A stretch of DNA of 64,000 bases from assembly GCF_003665435.1 (NCBI RefSeq), contig NZ_CP023407.1:3906001-3970000 (forward strand), given 5' to 3'. Positions 1 through 8,804 of this stretch are shown piece by piece. Origin of the DNA: Streptomyces fungicidicus (GTDB lineage Bacteria; Actinomycetota; Actinomycetes; Streptomycetales; Streptomycetaceae). The first letter of the stretch is position 1. Each line of letters begins with the position of its first letter. The position numbers and the translations under genes were made by a program. The notes under the pieces were generated by a model that saw only the letters and a program-made list of their open reading frames with translations, did not search any database and was not told the origin of the DNA.

Positions 1-1
1 G

Positions 2-70
2 ATGCAGGTGTGGGAGGCCGCGGGGCGCCCCGTCGTCACCGACGACGGAACGCCCGGACACGTGCTGTAG
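2..70 (+). CDS. 3' end of an unidentified rightward gene (partial)
   Basis: An open frame enters from the left edge and stops at a TAG at 68-70, giving 22 visible codons. Nearly every third position is G or C, as expected for coding DNA here. It ends 35 bp before the stop codon of the convergent paaE. Too little is visible to name a family, and whether the ATG at 2-4 is a start or an internal methionine cannot be told. Confidence 0.4.
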   Translation: MQVWEAAGRPVVTDDGTPGHVL

Positions 71-105
71 CGCGCCCGCGCGGACGCCCGCGGGCCGGGC
101 CGGTC

Positions 106-1164
106 CTACCGGTCGAAGTCCAGCTCCACCCGCTCCGTCACCGGATGCGACTGGCAGGCCAGGACATAGCCCGCCTCCGTCTCCTCCGACTCCAGCGCGT
201 AGTTGCGGTTCATCCGCACCTCGCCCGTGACGAGGAACGCCCGGCAGGTCCCGCACACCCCGCCCTTGCAGGCGTAGGGCGCGTCGGGCCGGTTGCGCAG
301 CACCGTGTCCAGCAGGGACTCGCCGTCCTGGACGGGCCAGGTCCCGCCGCGTCCGTCGAGCCGTGCCGTGACCGTGCTGTGCGCGGGGGCGGCCGCCGCG
401 GCCACGGGCTCCGTGCCGGCGTCCACATGGAAGATCTCCTGGTGGATGCGGGAGCGTGCGACGCCCAGCCCGCGCAGCGCCCGCTCGGCTCCCCCGACCA
501 GGCCGTACGGCCCGCACAGGAACCAGCCGTCCACCTGGCCCACGGGGAGCAGGACCGGCAGCAGGCCGGTCAGCCGCTCCTGGTCCAGCCGCCCGGACGG
601 CAGCCCGGCCTGCTGCTCCTCACGCGAGAGCACCGTCACCAGCTGGAACCGCTCGGGGTAGCGGTCCTTCAGGTCGGCGACCTCCTCCAGGAACATCGTC
701 GAGGCGGCCGTACGGTCGCTGCGGACCAGGCAGAACCGGGCCTCGGGCTCGCGGGCGAGGAGGGTCGAGACGATCGACAGCACCGGGGTGATGCCGCTGC
801 CGCCGACGATCGCCGCGTACCGGCCCGGAGCGGGGGGCAGCGTGAAGCGGCCGGCCGGGGTCATCACCTCCAGCTCGTCGCCGGCGGCGATCTCCTTGAG
901 CGCGTACGTGGAGAACGCGCCGCCGTCGACCAGGCGCACGCCGACCCGGAGGGTGCTCGGCGCCCCGCCCTCGGGTGCGGGGGAGCAGATGGAGTAGGTG
1001 CGGCGTATCTCCTCGCCGTCCGCGACGCGCCGCAGGGCCAGGTGCTGGCCGGGGGCGTACCGGTACTCCTCGCGCAGGGGCGGGGGGACGGACAGGGTGA
1101 GGGCGACGGAGTCGTCGGTGAGCCGGTCGACCGCGGCCACCCGGAGCCGGTGGAAGCGGGCCAT
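106..1164 (-). CDS. paaE: PaaE, ferredoxin-type reductase of the phenylacetyl-CoA epoxidase
   Basis: A 352-residue reductase that passes electrons from NAD(P)H through FAD and a 2Fe-2S centre to the PaaA di-iron oxygenase. The N-terminal ferredoxin-reductase domain shows the FAD-binding RTYS at about residues 55-58 and the nucleotide-binding GGSGITP at 121-127. The C-terminal plant-type ferredoxin domain carries Cys299, Cys304, Cys307 and Cys337, the expected cluster ligands. ATG at 1164 was chosen because it overlaps the paaD stop by one base; a GTG one codon upstream is possible. It is the last gene of a five-gene leftward operon. Confidence 0.93.
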   Translation of the reverse strand: MARFHRLRVAAVDRLTDDSVALTLSVPPPLREEYRYAPGQHLALRRVADGEEIRRTYSICSPAPEGGAPSTLRVGVRLVDGGAFSTYALKEIAAGDELEVMTPAGRFTLPPAPGRYAAIVGGSGITPVLSIVSTLLAREPEARFCLVRSDRTAASTMFLEEVADLKDRYPERFQLVTVLSREEQQAGLPSGRLDQERLTGLLPVLLPVGQVDGWFLCGPYGLVGGAERALRGLGVARSRIHQEIFHVDAGTEPVAAAAAPAHSTVTARLDGRGGTWPVQDGESLLDTVLRNRPDAPYACKGGVCGTCRAFLVTGEVRMNRNYALESEETEAGYVLACQSHPVTERVELDFDR

Positions 1165-1703
1165 CACAACTCCTTGAAGTGGTCGAACGGTTCACGGCAG
1201 GACAGGCAGCGGCGCAGCGCCTTGCACGCCGTGGAGGAGAAACGGCTGAGCAGTTCGGTCTCGGCGGACCCGCAGTGCGGGCAGCGCACGGGGGCGAGGT
1301 CCGCCTCCCCGGGGCTGTGCCGGGTGCGGGTCGGGCCGAGCGACACCGCGACCGGTCCCGCGTCCGCCCGTACACGCGGTGGCGCGATGCCGAACTCCCG
1401 GAGTTTTCGCCGCCCCTCGTCCGTGATGTCGTCGGTCGACCAGGCGGGTGCGAGCACCCTGCGCACGGTGACCTCGCGCACCCCGTGCTCGCGCAGCACG
1501 CGCTCTATGTCGTGGCTCATCGCCTCGACGGCCGGGCAGCCGGTGTACGTCGGGGTCAGCTCGACCTCGACGGCGTCCGCCCCGCGCGCGTGCACCGCCC
1601 GCACGACGCCCAGCTCGCGCAGGGTGAGCACGGGCAGTTCCGGGTCGGGCACCGAGCCCGCGAGCTCCAGGAGTTCCGCCTCCAGCGGGGTGGTGGTCAC
1701 CAT
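1164..1703 (-). CDS. paaD: PaaD, assembly factor of phenylacetyl-CoA epoxidase
   Basis: A 179-residue protein. The N-terminal two thirds is a DUF59/MIP18-type domain (conserved PTYTGCPA and the SDPELPVL-like start), a fold used in iron-sulfur maturation. The C-terminal third is a zinc-ribbon-like segment with CPHC and CLSC pairs. In known paa operons PaaD is needed for an active epoxidase but is not a stable subunit. Its ATG lies inside the end of paaC (7-bp overlap) and its stop overlaps the paaE start, so translation is probably coupled. Confidence 0.92.
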   Translation of the reverse strand: MVTTTPLEAELLELAGSVPDPELPVLTLRELGVVRAVHARGADAVEVELTPTYTGCPAVEAMSHDIERVLREHGVREVTVRRVLAPAWSTDDITDEGRRKLREFGIAPPRVRADAGPVAVSLGPTRTRHSPGEADLAPVRCPHCGSAETELLSRFSSTACKALRRCLSCREPFDHFKEL

Positions 1704-2431
1704 GTCGCCCCCGGGTGGCTGCGGTGCAGGTGCTGCATCTCGGCGAGCATGCGGCCGAAGGGTTCGGTGTGCAGGCCCTGACGGCCGGCTCCGGCCTTCC
1801 ACGCTCCCGTGCGCGGCCCCTCGGGCACCGTGAGCGTGGCCCGGCGCAGCACCTCCGTCACCCGCTCCAGCCAGGCCGCCTCCAGGGCGGCCGGGTCGAC
1901 GTCGAGGCCCTCGACCGGCTGGAACATCTCCCCGGTGTGGCGCCACAGGGCGTCCACGGCCCGCTGCATCCGCGCGTGGCTCTCGTCCGTGCCGTCGCCG
2001 AGGCGGAGCGTCCACTGCTCGGCGTGGTCGAGGTGGTAGGCGGTCTCCTTGACGGCCTTGCCGGCCAGCGGCGCGAAGGGGCCTTCGCCGGAGGCCAGCG
2101 CGTCGTACAGCAGGTACTGGTGGGCGGAGAAGTACAGCTGGCGGGCGATGGTGTGGGCGAAGTCGCCGTTCGGCTGTTCCACCAGCTGGAGGTTGCGGAA
2201 GGCGCGCTCCTCGCGGAGGAACGCCAGCTCGTCCTCGTCGCCCGCCATCGAGAGCAGCACGCGGGCCTGGCCCAGCAGGTCCAGCGCGATGTTGGCGAGG
2301 GCGACCTCCTCCTCCAGTACGGGGGCGTGCCCGGCCCACTCGCCCAGACGGTGGGAGAGCACCAGAGCGTCGTCACCGAGGGCGAGCGCGGCAGCCGTGC
2401 GGGCGGTGTCCTCGGCGGGGGTCGTCGTCAC
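1697..2431 (-). CDS. paaC: PaaC, structural subunit of phenylacetyl-CoA epoxidase
   Basis: A 244-residue ferritin-like helical subunit that forms the structural partner of PaaA in the 1,2-phenylacetyl-CoA epoxidase. It has the family HRLGEW and HLDHAEQW helices but not a full catalytic di-iron set, as known for PaaC. The start is taken as the GTG at 2431, which overlaps the paaB stop in a GTGA arrangement; translation upstream of it runs into paaB in another frame. The length matches the family. Confidence 0.92.
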   Translation of the reverse strand: MTTTPAEDTARTAAALALGDDALVLSHRLGEWAGHAPVLEEEVALANIALDLLGQARVLLSMAGDEDELAFLREERAFRNLQLVEQPNGDFAHTIARQLYFSAHQYLLYDALASGEGPFAPLAGKAVKETAYHLDHAEQWTLRLGDGTDESHARMQRAVDALWRHTGEMFQPVEGLDVDPAALEAAWLERVTEVLRRATLTVPEGPRTGAWKAGAGRQGLHTEPFGRMLAEMQHLHRSHPGATW

Positions 2432-2711
2432 AGGTGCGGCACTCCCTCGGGGATCTCGTAGAACGTCGGGTGGCGGTAGGGCTTGTCGGCGGACGGTTCG
2501 AAGAACGGGTCCTTCTCGTCGGGCGAGGAGGCGGTGATCGCGGACGACGGCACGACCCAGAGGGAGACGCCCTCGCCGCGCCGGGTGTACAGATCGCGGG
2601 CGTTGCGCAGGGCGAACTCCGCGTCCGGCGCGTGCAGGCTGCCGGCGTGGGTGTGGGACAGGCCCCGGCGCGAGCGCACGAAGACCTCCCACAGGGGCCA
2701 GTCGGTGTGGG

Positions 2712-2715
<4 letters not shown>
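2428..2715 (-). CDS. paaB: PaaB, small subunit of phenylacetyl-CoA epoxidase
   Basis: A 95-residue subunit of the ring 1,2-epoxidase, beginning MTHTDWPLWEVFVRSRRG, a recognisable PaaB start. In characterised complexes PaaB bridges PaaAC units. The ATG at 2715 overlaps the paaA stop (ATGA), and the stop overlaps the GTG of paaC. Its length is normal for the family. Confidence 0.93.
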
Positions 2716-3725
<1,010 letters not shown>

Positions 3726-3767
3726 GAGGTCCCCCTCGACCTGGATGCTTCCCGGAGCACGCTCCCG

Positions 3768-3781
3768 ACCGATCGTTCGGT
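3768..3781. promoter_or_regulatory. Predicted TetR-type operator upstream of paaA
   Basis: A 14-bp near-perfect palindrome, ACCGATCGTTCGGT, lies 43-56 bp upstream of the paaA ATG. Its exact reverse complement recurs at 8735-8748, and a one-base variant at 11529-11542. The placement just downstream of a candidate promoter fits repression. The TetR gene at 10316-10906 is the obvious candidate binder, by inference. Confidence 0.7.
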
Positions 3782-3793
3782 TCGTGCGATTCC

Positions 3794-3822
3794 ATGGTGA
3801 GACGGGCGCCGCGAGGTGTCAA
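3794..3822 (-). promoter_or_regulatory. Candidate promoter of paaABCDE
   Basis: On the minus strand a perfect TTGACA -35 hexamer (3822-3817) is followed after 17 bp by CACCAT (3799-3794), a weak -10. Transcription would begin close to the palindrome at 3768-3781, so a bound repressor would cover the start region. The -10 match is poor, which keeps confidence low. Confidence 0.4.
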
Positions 3823-3826
3823 CCGC

Positions 3827-3835
3827 TGTGGATAA
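3827..3835 (-). promoter_or_regulatory. TTATCCACA element (DnaA-box-like)
   Basis: The minus strand reads TTATCCACA, identical to the classical DnaA box. It stands 45 bp from the palindrome at 3768-3781, on the side away from paaA. Similar TTGTCCACA elements accompany the other two palindromes of this window. Its function here is unknown. Confidence 0.4.
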
Positions 3836-4036
3836 CCTGCCGTTGCCGCCCGCGGACGACGGCGCCCGGGTCGTGGTGTGGTCACGGCCACGGAACGGGA
3901 CGCCGACGGGACTGTGCCCGGGGGCCCGCCGCTGAGTACCGTTCCGTGCGACGCGGCGGCGCGTCCGCGCGGGGCGGCACGGTCTCCCGCGGCCAGGCGG
4001 ACGCGGCGACGGACCGGGATCGGGGAGCGGGGCGGA

Positions 4037-4891
4037 ATGGACGCGTACGACGAGGGCTCGGACCCCCGGCAGGGGCCCGCGCGCCCGCCCGCCGAGCCGA
4101 CCGGCCCCGAGCCGACCGGATCACCGCAGGCCGGACCCCCGCAGGCCGGTCCGGATCCGCGCCCCGCGCCGACCGACCCCGCCGCACCTGCCGCCCCCGA
4201 CGCGGTGACCGGGCCCCCCGCCCCCGGCCCGCCCGCCGAGCCCCGTACCGGGGTGGCGGCCCTCTCCCTGCGCTACCAGATCGGCGCCGCGGTGGCGCTC
4301 GCGGTCGTCGCGGCCGGGGTCTGTGTGCACCTCGGCATGACGTTCCTGCACGTCGCCCCCGCGAACACGGTCAGCAAGAAGCACAGTGAGAGGATCGAGG
4401 ACTGGATCTACCCGGAGTTCGAGCAGAACTGGAAGCTGTTCGCGCCGAACCCCCTGCAGCAGAACATCGCCGTCCAGGTCCGCGCCGAGATACTGACGGC
4501 GGACGGCAGGACCCGGACCACCGGCTGGTACGACCTCTCCGCGGAGGACGGGCGGGCCATCGACGGCAATCTGCTGCCCAGCCACACCCAGCAGAACGAA
4601 CTGCGCCGCGCCTGGGACTTCTTCGTCGCCACGCACGACAACGACAACCGCCCGGTGGGCCTGCGCGGGGCGCTGTCCGAGACGTATCTGCGGCGGATCA
4701 CGGCGCTGCGCCTCGACCGGGCGGACGCGGCAGGTCCGGACGGCACCGTCGCGCGCGTCCAGGTCCGCTCGCGGACCGCCAACGTGCCGCCGCCCGAGTG
4801 GAGCACGGAGGAGGTCTCCACCACGCCCGTGTACCGCACGCTGCCCTGGTGGTCGCTGCCCGGGGACGAGGGCCGGGGAGGCGTCGGATGA
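4037..4891 (+). CDS. DUF5819-family membrane-anchored protein, partner of the HTTM protein
   Basis: A 284-residue protein of unknown function. Residues 1-75 are Pro/Ala/Gly-rich and probably disordered. One transmembrane helix follows (about 85-105), then an extracytoplasmic domain with the FAPNP signature of DUF5819 and conserved aromatic residues. ATG at 4037 was chosen because a purine-rich stretch (gggagcggggcgga) precedes it; the frame stays open further upstream. It overlaps the following HTTM gene by four bases. The pairing of an HTTM protein with a small single-span partner recalls SdpA/SdpB of Bacillus, but no toxin precursor gene is next to it. Confidence 0.75.
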   Translation: MDAYDEGSDPRQGPARPPAEPTGPEPTGSPQAGPPQAGPDPRPAPTDPAAPAAPDAVTGPPAPGPPAEPRTGVAALSLRYQIGAAVALAVVAAGVCVHLGMTFLHVAPANTVSKKHSERIEDWIYPEFEQNWKLFAPNPLQQNIAVQVRAEILTADGRTRTTGWYDLSAEDGRAIDGNLLPSHTQQNELRRAWDFFVATHDNDNRPVGLRGALSETYLRRITALRLDRADAAGPDGTVARVQVRSRTANVPPPEWSTEEVSTTPVYRTLPWWSLPGDEGRGGVG

Positions 4892-6135
4892 ACCGCTTCA
4901 CGCTGGCGCTGTCCCGGGTGATCGCCCGCGTCACCGACGCGGCGCTGGGCCCTTACCAGACCGCCGTCATCCGCATCGGCTTCAGCCTGACCTGGCTGCT
5001 GTTCCTGCTGCGCGAGTTCCCGCACCGCCAGGAGCTGTACGGCCCCGACGGCCCCTGGAGCTGGGACCTCGCCGGCCAGCTGGTCGCGACGAACGGCGCC
5101 TTCACACCGCTGCTGTGGTCGGACGGCCAGGTCTGGTTCGAGGCCGTCTACGCGCTCGCCGTGCTGTGGAGCCTCCTGCTGCTGCTGGGCTGGCGCACCC
5201 GCACCACGTCGGTGCTGTTCATGGTGGGCGTGCTGGCGCTGCAGAACCGCAGCGTCTTCATGGGGGACGGCGGCGACAACGTCCTGCACCTGATGTCCGT
5301 CTACCTGGTGTTCACGCGCTGCGGGCAGGTCTGGTCCCTCGACGCCCGGCGCGCCCGGCGCGTGGCCGCGGCACGCGCCCGCGGCGAACGGCCGCGCGAC
5401 CGGGTCGGGCCGCTGCTGTGGGGGGTGCTCGGCTTCCTGCTGTTGCTCGCGACGCTGGCGGGCCGGATGGACGGCGGCGACCTGTTCGTCCCGGTGCTGC
5501 TGTGGACGGTCTGGGCCGCCCAGGCGCTGTGGTGGCTGGTCGGCCGCCGCGCGAGGACCGGGCAGCCGCGGATCCTGCTGGACGTCGTCGCGAACGTCGT
5601 GCACAACGGCGCGCTGCTCGTGATCATGGCCGAGGCGTGCCTGATCTACGCCACGGCGGGCTGGTACAAGGTCCAGGGCTCCCGCTGGCAGGACGGCACC
5701 GCCGTCTACTACCCGCTGCACCTGGAGTACTTCTCCCCCTGGCCCGCCCTCGCGGACCTGCTGTCGGCCAGCGGCACCATGGTGATGCTGGTGACCTACG
5801 CGACGGTCGTCATGCAGGTCGCCTTCCCGTTCACGCTGTTCAACCGGCGGGTCAAGAACGTCCTGCTGGCCTTCATGATCATGGAACACGCGGTGATCGC
5901 GGTGGTGCTCGGGCTGCCCTTCTTCTCCCTGGCGATGATCGCGGCCGACACCGTGTTCCTGCCGACGTCCTTCCTGCGCCGCGTCGGAGACCTGGCGCCG
6001 CGCGCGCGGGAGCGTCTGCGCCCGGGCGGCGGGCCGTCCGTCCCGAAGCCGCGGTCCCCGGCCGGACGTCCCGGCGGGGAGCGGCCGGTGGAGGCGGCTC
6101 CGGCGGCCGGCGGGGCGCCAGAACCGCGGACGTAG
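4888..6135 (+). CDS. HTTM-domain integral membrane protein
   Basis: A 415-residue multi-span membrane protein with the HTTM layout (the fold shared with vitamin K-dependent gamma-carboxylase and SdpB): an early helix with YQTAVIRIGFSLTWLL, the LYGPDGPWSW loop, a mid-protein GDGGDNVLHLM stretch, and ETACLIYATAGWYKVQG-like residues late in the core. The last ~70 residues are a Pro/Arg-rich cytoplasmic tail. The ATG overlaps the DUF5819 stop (ATGA), so the two are translationally coupled and probably act together at the membrane. The substrate cannot be read from sequence. Confidence 0.8.
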   Translation: MNRFTLALSRVIARVTDAALGPYQTAVIRIGFSLTWLLFLLREFPHRQELYGPDGPWSWDLAGQLVATNGAFTPLLWSDGQVWFEAVYALAVLWSLLLLLGWRTRTTSVLFMVGVLALQNRSVFMGDGGDNVLHLMSVYLVFTRCGQVWSLDARRARRVAAARARGERPRDRVGPLLWGVLGFLLLLATLAGRMDGGDLFVPVLLWTVWAAQALWWLVGRRARTGQPRILLDVVANVVHNGALLVIMAEACLIYATAGWYKVQGSRWQDGTAVYYPLHLEYFSPWPALADLLSASGTMVMLVTYATVVMQVAFPFTLFNRRVKNVLLAFMIMEHAVIAVVLGLPFFSLAMIAADTVFLPTSFLRRVGDLAPRARERLRPGGGPSVPKPRSPAGRPGGERPVEAAPAAGGAPEPRT

Positions 6136-6145
6136 GCTGCACGGC

Positions 6146-6955
6146 ATGACCGACCCCGCCCGCAGCACCGGCCCCGGGACGCCGGCCGGCCCCGGGACGC
6201 CGGCCGGCCCCGTGGCCGCCTGGCACCGCCTGGCCGGCGACTCCGTACTCCTCGACGGCTTCCACGCCCTGAAGCACGCCCTGCGCTTCGGGGCCGAGGT
6301 ACGGCTGGCGCTCACCGCGGACCGGGCCGGCGCGCTCGCCCTCGCGGACGAGCTGGCCGCGGACGTGCGGGACACGCTGGCGGCGCTGCTCACCGAGGTG
6401 CCCCACGCGACGTACGCCGCGCTGGTGCCGCGTCCGCACCCCACCGCCGTGGCCGCCCTGGCCGTACGCCCCTCCCGCACGGGAAACCTGGCGAGGCTGG
6501 CGCACGCCCCGCGCACCGCCCCGGTGGTGGTCCTGGACAACCCGCGCAACCTCGGCAACGCCGGCGCGGTGATCCGGCTGGCCGCCGGTTTCGGCGCGAC
6601 CGGCGTCGTCACCACCGGCACGCTCGATCCCTGGCACCCCACCGTCGTCCGCGGCGGGGCGGGGCTGCACTTCGCCACCGCCGTGGAGCGGCTGACCGTG
6701 CGGGAACTGCCGCCGGGGCCGGTCTTCGCGCTCGACCCCGAGGGCGAGGACATCCGCTCGCTGAAGCTGCCGGACGACGCGCTGCTCGCCTTCGGCTCCG
6801 AGCGCAGCGGACTGTCGGCGGAGCTCCGCGCGCGGGCCGACCACCTGGTGGCGCTGCCGATGCGCCCCCAGGTCTCCAGCTACAACCTCGCGACCAGTGT
6901 GGCCATGACGCTGTACCACTGGAGCGCCACCGGGGGCGCACCCGGCACTTCCTAG
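6146..6955 (+). CDS. TrmH/SpoU-family RNA 2'-O-methyltransferase
   Basis: A 269-residue SPOUT methyltransferase that uses S-adenosylmethionine to methylate a ribose in rRNA or tRNA. The three SpoU motifs are visible: LDNPRNLGNAGAVIR around residue 130, LLAFGSERSGLS around 212, and PMRPQVSSYNLATSVAM near the C-terminus. An N-terminal substrate-binding domain precedes them. The exact target base is not determinable. It starts 10 bp after the HTTM gene and probably shares its transcript. Its TAG stop overlaps that of convergent paaN within one CTAG. Confidence 0.87.
   Translation: MTDPARSTGPGTPAGPGTPAGPVAAWHRLAGDSVLLDGFHALKHALRFGAEVRLALTADRAGALALADELAADVRDTLAALLTEVPHATYAALVPRPHPTAVAALAVRPSRTGNLARLAHAPRTAPVVVLDNPRNLGNAGAVIRLAAGFGATGVVTTGTLDPWHPTVVRGGAGLHFATAVERLTVRELPPGPVFALDPEGEDIRSLKLPDDALLAFGSERSGLSAELRARADHLVALPMRPQVSSYNLATSVAMTLYHWSATGGAPGTS
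6170..6205 (+). repeat. Two perfect 18-bp tandem copies in the methyltransferase N-terminus
   Basis: Two consecutive identical 18-bp units (6170-6187 and 6188-6205) encode a repeated GPGTPA peptide near the start of the methyltransferase. A slippage-type duplication in a non-conserved N-terminal extension is the simplest reading. Confidence 0.8.
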
Positions 6956-8643
6956 GCCTCTCGGCGCACCTCGACCACCCGGAAGCGGTTGGCCACGAAC
7001 GCGCCGTCGCACAGCGCCGAGTTGGCGGCCGGGTTGCCGCCCGAGCCGTGGAAGTCGGAGAAGGCCGCCGTCTGGTTGACGTACACCCCTCCGGTGAGGT
7101 TCAGGGAGAGCTGGGCGGCCTCCTCCAGGCAGACCTCCCGCACCGTCTCCTCGACCTCCGGGGAGGTCGTGTACGCGCCGACGGTCATGGCGCCCTTCTC
7201 ACGGATCGTGCGCCGCAGCAGCTCCGCCGCGTCACCGGCCGAGTCGACGGCGACGGCGAAGGAGACCGGGCCGAAGCACTCGCTCATGTAGGCCGCCTCG
7301 GCGTCCGGCTTGGCGCCGTCGAGCTTCACGATCACCGGAGTGCGCACCACCGCGCCCGGGAACTCCGGGTGGGTGATCTCGCGGGAGGCCAGGGCGACCT
7401 CGCCGAGACCCGCGGCGGCCTCCAGACGGGCCTTCACGTCCGGGTTGACGATCGCGCCCAGCAGCGCGTTGGCGCGGGCGTCGTCGCCGAGCAGGCCGTC
7501 GACCGCCTTCGCCAGGTCGGCGGCGACCTCGTCGAAGGACTTGGGGCCCTGGTCGGTGGTGATGCCGTCGCGCGGGATCAGCAGGTTCTGCGGGGTGGTG
7601 CACATCTGGCCGCTGTAGAGCGACAGGGAGAACGCCAGGTTGGCCAGCATCCCCTTGTAGTCGTCGGTCGACTCCACGATCACCGTGTTGACGCCGGCCT
7701 TCTCCGTGTACACCTGCGCCTGGCGCGCGTTGCTCTCCAGCCAGTCGCCGAACTCCGTGGAGCCGGTGTAGTCGATGACGCGGATCTCCGGGCGGGTCGC
7801 GAGGGTCTTGGCGATGCCCTCGCCGGGCCGCTCGGCGGCCAGCGCGACCAGGTTCGCGTCGAAGCCGGCCTCGGTGAGCACCTGGCGGGCGACCTGGACG
7901 GTGAGCGCGAGCGGCAGCACCGCGCGGGGGTGCGGCTTGACCAGCACCGCGTTTCCTGTGGCGAGGGAGGCGAACAGGCCCGGGTAGCCGTTCCACGTCG
8001 GGAAGGTGTTGCAGCCGATGACCAGGGCGACGCCCCGCGGGACCGGGACGAACTGCTTGGTGAGCGCGAGCGGGTCGCGCTTGCCCTGCGGCTTGGTCCA
8101 CTCGGCCGTGTCGGGGGTGCGGATCTGCTCGACGTACGCGTAGGCCACGGCCTCCATGCCGCGGTCCTGGGCGTGCGGGCCGCCCGCCTGGAACGCCATC
8201 ATGAACGCCTGGCCCGAGGTGTGCATGACCGCCTGGGCGAACTCCATCGTGCGGTCGCTGATCCGCTTGAGGATCTCCAGGCAGACCACCGCGCGGGTCT
8301 CCGCGCCCGCGTCCCGCCAGGCCCGCACCCCGGCCTTCATGGCGGGCAGCAGCTCGTCGAGGTCCGCGTGCGGGTAGCTCACGCCCGTCTCGATGCCGTA
8401 GGGGGAGGTCTCGCCCTCGACCCAGCCGTCCGTGCCGGGCTGGCCGAGGTCGATCCGGGTGCCGTGCAGGGCGTCGAAGGCGGCCTTGCCCGCCGCCATG
8501 TCGAGGCTGCCGTTCTCCCCGTACGCCTTGGGGTGCTCGGGGTGGGGCGACCAGTACGCGCGCGTGCGGATGGCTTCCAGCGCCTGGTCCAGGGTGGGAC
8601 GGTGGCGGGCGATCAGCTCGTGCGCGGTGAGTTCGGCGGCCAT
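6952..8643 (-). CDS. paaN: PaaN, phenylacetate degradation aldehyde dehydrogenase-family protein
   Basis: A 563-residue member of the aldehyde dehydrogenase superfamily of the stand-alone PaaN type, without the hydratase domain of PaaZ. It probably oxidises the ring-opened aldehyde intermediate of the phenylacetyl-CoA pathway. The catalytic cysteine is Cys348 in SGQMCTTPQN; a glutamate in VYTEKAGVN (about 314) fits the general base region, and GNAVLVKPHP is the cofactor-binding segment. It is divergent from paaH, and the shared intergenic region carries the TetR-type palindrome inside its predicted promoter. Confidence 0.9.
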   Translation of the reverse strand: MAAELTAHELIARHRPTLDQALEAIRTRAYWSPHPEHPKAYGENGSLDMAAGKAAFDALHGTRIDLGQPGTDGWVEGETSPYGIETGVSYPHADLDELLPAMKAGVRAWRDAGAETRAVVCLEILKRISDRTMEFAQAVMHTSGQAFMMAFQAGGPHAQDRGMEAVAYAYVEQIRTPDTAEWTKPQGKRDPLALTKQFVPVPRGVALVIGCNTFPTWNGYPGLFASLATGNAVLVKPHPRAVLPLALTVQVARQVLTEAGFDANLVALAAERPGEGIAKTLATRPEIRVIDYTGSTEFGDWLESNARQAQVYTEKAGVNTVIVESTDDYKGMLANLAFSLSLYSGQMCTTPQNLLIPRDGITTDQGPKSFDEVAADLAKAVDGLLGDDARANALLGAIVNPDVKARLEAAAGLGEVALASREITHPEFPGAVVRTPVIVKLDGAKPDAEAAYMSECFGPVSFAVAVDSAGDAAELLRRTIREKGAMTVGAYTTSPEVEETVREVCLEEAAQLSLNLTGGVYVNQTAAFSDFHGSGGNPAANSALCDGAFVANRFRVVEVRREA

Positions 8644-8728
8644 GCGGGACCAACTCCTCGTCTCAGGAACTCTTCGTCGAGCTCTTGGACCTGTGCGGAA
8701 ACGTAGTCAGGAACGGGCGGTCAGAGTT

Positions 8729-8756
8729 AGAGTAACCGAACGATCGGTCGGGACAA
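8729..8756 (-). promoter_or_regulatory. Candidate paaN promoter with a TetR-type operator in its spacer
   Basis: On the minus strand TTGTCC (8756-8751) and TACTCT (8734-8729) form a plausible -35/-10 pair separated by 16 bp. The palindrome ACCGAACGATCGGT at 8735-8748 fills almost the whole spacer, so a bound repressor would exclude RNA polymerase. The same palindrome is the exact reverse complement of the one upstream of paaA. It also lies 56 bp upstream of the divergent paaH start. Confidence 0.6.
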
Positions 8757-8772
8757 GGGGGTCCGCCGCATC

Positions 8773-8781
8773 TGTGGACAA
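8773..8781 (-). promoter_or_regulatory. TTGTCCACA element (DnaA-box-like)
   Basis: The minus strand reads TTGTCCACA, the form of DnaA box preferred in Streptomyces. It stands 24 bp from the palindrome at 8735-8748, on the gene-distal side with respect to paaN and 23 bp before the paaH ATG. Confidence 0.4.
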
Positions 8782-8804
8782 CCCCGTGCGGGAGGATCGC
8801 GCAC

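Noticed and set aside
10..1833. Long plus-strand open frame opposite paaE/paaD
   Set aside because: It is the antisense shadow of well-supported paa genes in GC-rich DNA; its translation is Arg/Gly/Pro-rich low-complexity sequence without domains.
4408..6753. A 781-codon minus-strand open frame opposite the DUF5819, HTTM and methyltransferase genes
   Set aside because: It crosses three genes with recognisable proteins on the plus strand and has no domain or ribosome-binding signal of its own.
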